DNA from: Deinococcus cellulosilyticus NBRC 106333 = KACC 11606
GTDB lineage: Bacteria > Deinococcota > Deinococci > Deinococcales > Deinococcaceae
Assembly: GCF_007990775.1 (NCBI RefSeq)
Contig: NZ_BJXB01000007.1
Location: forward strand, 1-64,000
Length of the DNA stretch: 64,000 nucleotides
Direction: 5' to 3'
Shown here: positions 55,553 through 61,620 of the stretch, one piece after another
Position numbering within the stretch: position 1 is the first letter of the stretch
Layout of the letters: every line of letters starts with the position of its first letter
Notes under the pieces: model-generated
The model's input: the letters and a program-made list of their open reading frames with translations, nothing else
What the model was told of the DNA's origin: nothing
Databases searched by the model: none
Program-made: the position numbers and the translations under genes

Positions 55553-55774
55553 CAGGGGGGGAGTGCAAAGTCGCTGCAGCAAGCCGTCAGCCCTCAGCGG
55601 TCAGCACCAAAACGCAGGTGCGTCCATTTCTGCCACATAAACCAGAGGTTTGATTGTTCAGCACAATGGAAATCTTTTTGTGGCCTGTTGCAAAAGCATC
55701 AAGACCTCTTTTGCTGATGGCTGAACGCTGATCGCTCCATGCCATACGCATGGCTGGACTTTGCTCTTGCCCTG
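55553..55774. repeat. MITE-like palindromic repeat, copy 6 (within the ABC operon)
   Basis: Opposite orientation to copy 1. The left end is GGAGTGCAAAGTC, the right end is the complement of CAGGGCAAGAGCAAAGTCC, so both terminal repeats survive. Between them are GCCGTCAGCCCTCAGC, a core with GTTTGATTGTTCAGCAC, CTTTTGCTGATGGCTGAACGC and CATGCCATACGCATGG. It lies wholly in the 294-bp gap between the binding-protein gene and the first permease gene. Confidence 0.8.
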
Positions 55775-55821
55775 TTGAAGTCAAGACCAGGGTGAGGTCT
55801 TCCCCACCCTGGCTCAGGATT

Positions 55822-57147
55822 TCAGTACGCCGCTTTGCGGGTCTGTTCGAGCTCACCCAGAATCTGGTCGAGTCTGGAGGGGTTTTGCACGTAGTCCAGG
55901 ATGGATTTCCAGAAGGCCTTGTTCATCTGGTCGGGCATCAGGTCGGAGGCATCAAAACGCACGGATTTTGCGCCGTTGAGGGTTTTCTGGAAGCCCACCG
56001 CCAGTTTGTTGGGCAGCACCGAGAGGGGCACCCGCTTGTTGGGGGAGAGTTTTCCTCCCAGGCTGGGCCAGATGGCCTGGGCTTCCGGGGTGGCGAGGTA
56101 TTTGATCAGGGCTGTGGTCTGGGGGGTCTTTCTGAACACACCCAGCATGTCCCCACTGACCTCGATGGTTCCGGCGTACTGGGGGTTGATGTCCGGGAAG
56201 GAGAAGAAGTTGTAGTCGGTGATGGCCTTGACCCCGGGGGTGTTCTTCTCAAAGAAAGAGGGAATGAAGGAGGCCTGATGGTGCAGGAAGCATCTGGGGT
56301 TGTTCCCGAACATGGGGGTGGCCGCATCTCCGAAGTTGGTGGAGAGGACGTTGGGTGACCCGCCATACACCATTTTTGCGTCTCCTGCCACCTTGCCGAA
56401 GGTCTGGAAGGCGGCTTTCACTTCTGCAGAGGTCCAGGGGAGCTTGCCCTGATACCACTGGTCGTAGACTTTCGGGCCGCTCTGTCTCAGGAGGATGTTC
56501 TCGATCCAGTCGGTGCCCACCCAGCCTGAAGCTGCACCGGATTCCACACCCAGACACCAGGGGGCCGTGCCAGAAGCAGCAGTTTTGCTGGTCCAGGCTG
56601 CCAGTTCATCCCAGTTTTTGGGATTTTTGGGGCCTTTGTAGGTTCTGGCGTTGTACCAGACCAGACCTTTCACATCGGCATTGACAAAGAGCCCGTAGGT
56701 TTTGTTTTTGTACCCACCGAGGTCCAGGAAGCCCGCACCGAAGTTGCGTTCCAGGGTCGAGGTGCCAACGATGCCGTCCAGGTCAATGAGTTTTCCCGCT
56801 TCTGCCCACTCTTGCAGCAGGCTGATGGAGGGAACCACAGCCACGTCTGGCGCGTTTCCACCCTGCACCCGGGTGGTCAGCACGGCGTTGATGTCACGGG
56901 TGGCCTCGTACTCGACTTTGATTCCAGTGGCATCGGTGAAGGGCTTGAGGGCCTTCAGGAAGTTGTCCTGCTCCACGCCCGTCCACACGGCGAACACCGA
57001 CACAGTGCCGCCCAGTTTCTGGTTTTTGACGATGGACTTCGCCACATTGAAGGCTTTCTGTTCCACGCCAGTTGCACCATAAGCTGTGCCAGCGAGCAGA
57101 GAACCAAGGAAAAGGGCCTGGGTGATGCGTTTCAGGGGCTGATTCAT
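55822..57147 (-). CDS. Sugar ABC transporter substrate-binding protein, AglE-like
   Basis: 441 residues with a signal peptide (ITQALFLGSLLAGTAYGA), no lipobox. Class-I extracellular binding-protein fold: GGTVSVFAVWTGVEQDNFLK, APDVAVVPSISLLQEWAEAG, YGLFVNADVKGLVWYNARTY, TYKGPKNPKNWDELAAWTSK, and MLGVFRKTPQTTALIKYLAT. Many Trp/Tyr suit sugar stacking; AglE-type proteins bind sucrose, trehalose or maltose. GGAGGA ribosome site and a 41-bp gap from lacI paralogue A with no promoter or terminator visible, so it is in the lacI-led operon. Confidence 0.92.
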   Translation of the reverse strand: MNQPLKRITQALFLGSLLAGTAYGATGVEQKAFNVAKSIVKNQKLGGTVSVFAVWTGVEQDNFLKALKPFTDATGIKVEYEATRDINAVLTTRVQGGNAPDVAVVPSISLLQEWAEAGKLIDLDGIVGTSTLERNFGAGFLDLGGYKNKTYGLFVNADVKGLVWYNARTYKGPKNPKNWDELAAWTSKTAASGTAPWCLGVESGAASGWVGTDWIENILLRQSGPKVYDQWYQGKLPWTSAEVKAAFQTFGKVAGDAKMVYGGSPNVLSTNFGDAATPMFGNNPRCFLHHQASFIPSFFEKNTPGVKAITDYNFFSFPDINPQYAGTIEVSGDMLGVFRKTPQTTALIKYLATPEAQAIWPSLGGKLSPNKRVPLSVLPNKLAVGFQKTLNGAKSVRFDASDLMPDQMNKAFWKSILDYVQNPSRLDQILGELEQTRKAAY

Positions 57148-57188
57148 GCTTCCTCCATAAGAAAAAGAACATTGGTGATTGGGGGTTT

Positions 57189-58181
57189 TCAGGTGGTGCT
57201 GCGCTCAATGAGCCGGATGGGCAAAGTCACCTGCTGCACGGGAAGATTGGGGTGCTCGATGCGGTCCAGCAGGAGTTTTGCAGCCACCTGTCCGGAGTCG
57301 TAGAGGGATTGACTGATGGTGGTGAGGCCCAGAAAATCTGCAAATTCCATGTCATCGAAGCCGATCACTGCGAGGTCCTCTGGGACTTTCACGCCCAGGG
57401 CTTTTGCGGCTTTCAGGACACCTGCGGCCTGGTGGTCGCTGTAGCAGAAGATGGCATCTGGAGCCTCAGGCAATTGAAGCAGTTCAAAAGCCTGTTTCAT
57501 GGCCTCACGAACCCCGAACTGTCCAAGTGAGATGTACTTTTCAGGAAGTCCAATGCCTGCCGCTTCCAATGCCTCACGGTAGCCTTTCAGTCGCTGGCTG
57601 CTGAGAATGATGTTGGATTCTGCAAATTGCTGCTCCCCCAGAAAGGCCAGTCTTCTGCGGCCTTTTGAGAGCAGGTGTTCTGCGGCCAGCCATCCTGCTT
57701 TTTCGTTGTCCACCTCCACACTGCAGAAATCCGGGTGGTGGGTCTCGAGCAGGATGGTGTGCAGGTGGCGGTCTTTTAAACGGTCTGCGACCTGTTGACT
57801 CAGTGGGAGGGACATCACGATCAGGCCATCGAGGTGTCCGGTGATCGGAAGTTTTGCGAGGTGCTCCCCTTCCCGCTGGGGGTCCTTCTGGTCGTACAGC
57901 ACGGTCTTGAAGTGGTGCTGCCTGAGCACATCGAGCACTCCGGCAAGGCGTGTGTAGAAAGAGGCATAGGTGGTGAACATCCCGACCACGCCAATGCTGT
58001 TGTAACTTTTGCGGCTGCGGGTGTGGCTGTCTAGCGGCGTGTAGTGCAACTGGTCGATGGCCTCCATCACCCGCTTGCGGGTGTTCTCGTTCACTTTGGT
58101 GGGCGTGTTGATGACATTGGAGACAGTGGCAGCACTGACCCCAGCCTGTTGAGCCACGTCATAGATGGTGGGCCTGGTCAT
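57189..58181 (-). CDS. LacI-family transcriptional regulator (paralogue A)
   Basis: 330 residues. HTH MTRPTIYDVAQQAGVSAATV then SNVINTPTKV; effector domain SIGVVGMFTTYASFYTRLAG, HLDGLIVMSLPLSQQVADRL, ESNIILSSQRLKGYREALEA, GFDDMEFADFLGLTTISQSL. Leads the operon lacI - binding protein - permease - permease. Its promoter P1 carries an upstream TTRAACTGCTTCAA box. It should repress the operon until the transported sugar or its product binds. Confidence 0.94.
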   Translation of the reverse strand: MTRPTIYDVAQQAGVSAATVSNVINTPTKVNENTRKRVMEAIDQLHYTPLDSHTRSRKSYNSIGVVGMFTTYASFYTRLAGVLDVLRQHHFKTVLYDQKDPQREGEHLAKLPITGHLDGLIVMSLPLSQQVADRLKDRHLHTILLETHHPDFCSVEVDNEKAGWLAAEHLLSKGRRRLAFLGEQQFAESNIILSSQRLKGYREALEAAGIGLPEKYISLGQFGVREAMKQAFELLQLPEAPDAIFCYSDHQAAGVLKAAKALGVKVPEDLAVIGFDDMEFADFLGLTTISQSLYDSGQVAAKLLLDRIEHPNLPVQQVTLPIRLIERSTT

Positions 58182-58219
58182 GGGGAATCCATTCGGTCTC
58201 GGTTTGTTTTCTGGGTTTC

Positions 58220-58271
58220 AGTATGTGCCCACAAGCCCAAATTGTCAATCCCTTTTTTTGAAGCAGTTTAA
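58220..58271 (-). promoter_or_regulatory. Regulon promoter P1 (lacI paralogue A and ABC operon)
   Basis: On the minus strand: TTAAACTGCTTCAA (58271-58258), 9 bases, TTGACA (58248-58243), 17 bases, CATACT (58225-58220). Transcription should begin about 32 bp before the lacI start. Confidence 0.85.
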
Positions 58272-58442
58272 GTATCAACTGAATTCAATTTTGTCTGTGA
58301 ACTCTCATGCCAGATTCACAAAATATGCTGTTCTGATCATTGTTTGAAAGGGTAACAAACAAAGAAATCTGCTGCATGTTCTTGCGATTGCAGAAGATAA
58401 AGATACAGGACTGATGATTCTGAGCTCAAAAACCATTGAAAA

Positions 58443-58493
58443 TTGAACTGCTTCAAGTAATCTGTTGACAAGCAGAGCGGTGAGGTGCATACT
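58443..58493 (+). promoter_or_regulatory. Regulon promoter P2 (candidate small RNA)
   Basis: TTGAACTGCTTCAA (58443-58456; 13/14 identical to the P1 box), 8 bases, TTGACA (58465-58470), 17 bases, CATACT (58488-58493). Points away from P1, with start expected at about 58500. Confidence 0.85.
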
Positions 58494-58499
58494 GATGGC

Positions 58500-58712
58500 A
58501 CCCAGGTGAAATCAGACGACCAGCATTCCGAATGCATTTTGCTCAGCACTGGAAGGTTGAATTTTGCCTGGGTCTGGACCCCTGACCCAACAATCCATCA
58601 TGCATCCCCAGAGCTTTTTGCTGGTCAGGGACTGCAGAGCCATACACCCCTTTCGATCCATTCCATTTCCTTTCTTCCGAAATCCACCTGGGCAGGGTGG
58701 ATTTCTTCTTTG
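58500..58712 (+). ncRNA. Candidate structured small RNA
   Basis: About 210 nt between promoter P2 and an intrinsic terminator (GAAATCCACC / GGTGGATTTC, 58679-58705, tail TTCTTTG). No reading frame in it has a ribosome site. The 5' half can pair in two competing ways: CCCAGG (58501) with CCTGGG (58567), and ACCAGCA (58519) with TGCTGGT (58619); these cross, so a pseudoknot or switch is possible. The 3' half is C/U-rich (58640-58680) and could base-pair with ribosome sites of target mRNAs. It might alternatively be an attenuated leader. Confidence 0.5.
58679..58712 (+). terminator. Intrinsic terminator of the candidate small RNA
   Basis: GAAATCCACC / GGTGGATTTC ten-bp perfect stem, seven-base loop, tail TTCTTTGT. 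It lies before the separate MerR promoter. Confidence 0.8.
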
Positions 58713-58736
58713 TCCCTCTGTGTGGTGCCTGTGCTC

Positions 58737-58767
58737 TTGTGCTGGCCCCCGGGGCCAGGATTACCAT
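58737..58767 (+). promoter_or_regulatory. MerR-type promoter with 19-bp spacer
   Basis: TTGTGC (58737-58742), 19-bp spacer, TACCAT (58762-58767). The spacer is filled by the perfect palindrome CTGGCCCCCGGGGCCAG (58742-58758). A lengthened 19-bp spacer with central dyad is the hallmark of promoters untwisted by MerR proteins. Confidence 0.85.
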
Positions 58768-58788
58768 GCTTTCAGGAGAAGCAAGAGC

Positions 58789-59607
58789 ATGCGTGACCTG
58801 ATCCCCAGTGGGCGCTTTGCCCAGATTGCCCGCCTGACCCGCAAGGCCCTGCGCATCTATGCCGAAATGGGCCTCCTGAGACCCGTCCACACCGATCCTG
58901 GCAGTGGTTACCACTACTACAGCCTGAGCCAGCTGGAAGAAGCGCGGCGCATTTCGCGCCTCAGGGATTTCAACATGCCTTTGGAGGAGATCAGAGAGGC
59001 CCTCAGGTCCTGGCATGCTCCTGAGCTGTCCAGCCTGCTGCAGGAACAGCAGCGCAAACTTCAGGCCCAGCAGGAGCACATCCAGAACCTGCTCAAAGAC
59101 CTGCATGCCTTCATGCAGACCGAACAGAGCCTGTACCCGGTCAGCACCAAAAGTGTGCTTCCCCAGCGCTGCATCTCCAAACGGGCCAGATGTGCACCTG
59201 AGCATTCCTGCGCTTTCATTGATGCCACCCACGCCGAGTTGATGCAGGCCCTGAAAGCTGCAGATGCCCATGCTGCCGGGGCCAGCATCGTGCGCTACCA
59301 CGACTCGGGACCGGAAGACATGTGGGATGTGGAGGTCTGTCAGCCCTTCACGGTGGATGGCCCCATGCTGCTGCCTGAAGGTCTGGACGTGCAGACCCTG
59401 CCTGGAGGTACAGCCGCCTACACCCTGCACGCCGGGGAATGTGGTGGAGACTTTGGCATGCAAGGCGCATACGAAGCGGTCTGGAACTGGATTCGGACCC
59501 ACGGGCATGAAACGGTGGGTCCCCCTTACGAGGTCTACCTGTTCGAACAGGGCAACACCGAAAATGCGGCAGATTACCGCACCGAAATTGCCTGGCTGAT
59601 CCGTTAG
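58789..59607 (+). CDS. MerR-family regulator with GyrI-like effector domain
   Basis: 272 residues from the ATG with AGGAG upstream; the longer frame is rejected because it would start inside the small RNA. HTH: SGRFAQIARLTRKALRIYAE, MGLLRPVHTDPGSGYHYYSL, then a dimerisation coiled coil (ELSSLLQEQQRKLQAQQEHI). The C-terminal domain (about 140-272; GGTAAYTLHAGECGGDFGMQ, YEVYLFEQGNTENAADYRTE) is the GyrI-like/BmrR small-molecule binding domain. It probably activates its own operon, with the aldo/keto reductase, in response to a drug or aldehyde. Confidence 0.92.
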   Translation: MRDLIPSGRFAQIARLTRKALRIYAEMGLLRPVHTDPGSGYHYYSLSQLEEARRISRLRDFNMPLEEIREALRSWHAPELSSLLQEQQRKLQAQQEHIQNLLKDLHAFMQTEQSLYPVSTKSVLPQRCISKRARCAPEHSCAFIDATHAELMQALKAADAHAAGASIVRYHDSGPEDMWDVEVCQPFTVDGPMLLPEGLDVQTLPGGTAAYTLHAGECGGDFGMQGAYEAVWNWIRTHGHETVGPPYEVYLFEQGNTENAADYRTEIAWLIR

Positions 59608-59689
59608 AACGCTTCACGTCAGTTTTCACACCACACGCATTCACACACTGCACCGCCTGATCTGCAACATCAGGTGGAAGGAGGTTTTC

Positions 59690-60718
59690 ATGTTCACAAG
59701 ACAGCTGGGAAGAAGTGGCATTCAGGTGAGCGCACTGGGTCTGGGCGGATGGGCCATTGGTGGCCCCTTCAAAGGCGGGCAGGAGGAGTGGGGGTATGGT
59801 CCCACAGACGATCAGGAATCCCTGAAAGCCATCCAGGCAGGAATGGACCACGGGGTCACCCTGCTTGACACTGCAGCAAACTATGGCGCAGGACACAGCG
59901 AGAAGCTGATTGGGCAGGCGATCAAAGGCCGGCGGGACAGGGTGGTGATCTCTACCAAGTTTGGTTACCGGGTGCTTGAGGACCAGAAACTGGTGGATGG
60001 TCTGGAAGTCTATCCAGAGGCCATCCGGGCATCCTGCGAGGCGAGCCTCAGGCGACTGGGCACAGATTACATTGACCTGTTCTTCTTTCATGTGGGGGAC
60101 CACCCGGCAGATCAGGTGGATGATGTGCTGGAAGTTCTGGAAACGCTGGTTCATGAAGGAAAAATCCGCTCTTACGGCTGGAGCACCGATGATCTGACCC
60201 GTGCTCAGGCTTTCGCAGGGGGAAAGCACTGCACTGCCATCCAGCACCAGCTCAACCTCTTTGAGGACAACCCGGAGATGCTTGCCCTTTGTGAAACGGA
60301 AAACCTGTCCAGCCTGAACAGAGGCCCTCTCGCAATGGGGCTGCTGACGGGAAAATACAATTCTGGAGCACATTTTCCTGCCACCGACCTCAGGTCCAGA
60401 AACCACCCCTGGATGCATTACTTCAAGGACGGGCAGCCCAACCCTGAATGGTTGAAACGCCTTGCAGATGTGCGGGACATCCTCACCTCCGGTGGCCGCA
60501 CCCTCTCCCAGGGGGCACTGGCATGGTTGTGGGCCAGAAGTCCTGCCACCCTCCCCATTCCAGGGTTCCGCACGGTGGCACAGGCCATCGAAAATGCCCG
60601 TGCGCTGGAGTTTGGTCCCCTCACAGCGCAGCAGATGAAGGAGATTCAGCACATTCTGGAAGGGGCATCAGAACCGTGGCCCAGTGAATTTGCATCCGTC
60701 AGGTCATTTCTGAGCTGA
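59690..60718 (+). CDS. Aldo/keto reductase
   Basis: 342 residues. The AKR tetrad is present: Asp in TLLDTAANYGAGHSE (about 61), Tyr in NYG (66), Lys in VISTKFGY (about 92), His in FFFHVGDHP (about 138). NADPH-binding end pattern: IPGFRTVAQAIENARALEFG. It reduces aldehydes or ketones; the substrate is unknown. It follows the MerR gene by 82 bp with an AAGGAGG site and no terminator between them (a CCTGAT / ATCAGG hairpin is small), so it is likely the regulated enzyme. Confidence 0.94.
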   Translation: MFTRQLGRSGIQVSALGLGGWAIGGPFKGGQEEWGYGPTDDQESLKAIQAGMDHGVTLLDTAANYGAGHSEKLIGQAIKGRRDRVVISTKFGYRVLEDQKLVDGLEVYPEAIRASCEASLRRLGTDYIDLFFFHVGDHPADQVDDVLEVLETLVHEGKIRSYGWSTDDLTRAQAFAGGKHCTAIQHQLNLFEDNPEMLALCETENLSSLNRGPLAMGLLTGKYNSGAHFPATDLRSRNHPWMHYFKDGQPNPEWLKRLADVRDILTSGGRTLSQGALAWLWARSPATLPIPGFRTVAQAIENARALEFGPLTAQQMKEIQHILEGASEPWPSEFASVRSFLS

Positions 60719-60793
60719 AGATTTAAAAAGTGTAACCTTTCTTACCAGATCAGAGGGATGAACTCACAGAAGCTCTGCACAATGAGAGCCGAA

Positions 60794-61528
60794 ATGAAAA
60801 TCATCCCTCATGTGTTTTTGACTGGCGTTTTTTCACTTTCCGCTGCTGTTGCCACCCCCTATCAGGATGCCCTCTCGGCCTACAACCAGGGCAAGACCGA
60901 TCAAGCCCTCAAACTCGCACTGAACCTGAAATCTGCCGAAGGGTACACCCTGGCAGCCCGTTCTTTGCTTACCGAAGTGACGTTCAAGAAACTGGACCCA
61001 GAGCAGTCCGGCCCGCACCTGGAACAGGCAGAGGCTTACATTGCAAAAGCACTGGACATGAATCCGAATTCTGCCCTGGCCTATTACCAGCTTTCAGGGA
61101 TCAAGGGCACCCAGTTGTTGCAGGGCGGCCTGCTGGATCAACTCGGTGGAGCCAGAGAGGTGAAGCGCCTGCTGCTGAAGGCCCTGGAACTCGATCCCAA
61201 CCTTGCCCAGGCCCACAGCATGCTGGGCGTCTGGCATGCCACAGGGTCCATGGCTGGACTCATCGCCAGCACCGCCCTCGGGGCCAGTGAACAGGAAGCC
61301 CTCTCTGCTTCACAAAAAGCAGTGGATCTGGCCCCCACAAGCATTTCCATGCGACTGAACCATGCAAGTGTTCTGTTGATGCTGGCCCAGAAAAACAAAC
61401 GCCTGACCAAAAAATACCAGGTGCAGGCTAAAGCAGAACTGCAACAGGTGGCAAAGCTCAGGCCCGAGAGTGTTTACGAGGAAGCCAGCCAGAAAACCGC
61501 CCAGACCCTGCTGCAAAGCCTGAAGTGA
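60794..61528 (+). CDS. Secreted TPR protein
   Basis: About 244 residues from MKIIPHVFLTGVFSLSAAVA (signal peptide); upstream Met codons at 60758 and 60782 are alternatives with no good ribosome site. The mature part is built of tetratricopeptide-like helices (SAYNQGKTDQALKLALNLKS, AEAYIAKALDMNPNSALAYY, LLLKALELDPNLAQAHSMLG, ASQKAVDLAPTSISMRLNHA). Such proteins act as scaffolds in the cell envelope. It is not clearly tied to either neighbour. Confidence 0.8.
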   Translation: MKIIPHVFLTGVFSLSAAVATPYQDALSAYNQGKTDQALKLALNLKSAEGYTLAARSLLTEVTFKKLDPEQSGPHLEQAEAYIAKALDMNPNSALAYYQLSGIKGTQLLQGGLLDQLGGAREVKRLLLKALELDPNLAQAHSMLGVWHATGSMAGLIASTALGASEQEALSASQKAVDLAPTSISMRLNHASVLLMLAQKNKRLTKKYQVQAKAELQQVAKLRPESVYEEASQKTAQTLLQSLK

Positions 61529-61549
61529 TTCTGGAGCAAACCAGCACCA

Positions 61550-61575
61550 ACCCCTGCAAGATGCCTTGCAGGGGT
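61550..61575. terminator. Hairpin between convergent TPR and GH3 genes
   Basis: Eleven-bp perfect stem ACCCCTGCAAG / CTTGCAGGGGT with an ATGC loop, 21 bp after the TPR stop. It lacks a T-tract on either side, so its termination strength is uncertain. Confidence 0.55.
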
Positions 61576-61620
61576 GAGGAAGAGGAAGCCTGCCATTCAG
61601 GCAGAACGTGGAAGGTGTGT

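Noticed and set aside
58485..58796. 103-codon frame over the candidate small RNA
   Set aside because: Its start lies before the expected transcription start, it has no ribosome site, and it crosses the terminator and the MerR promoter.
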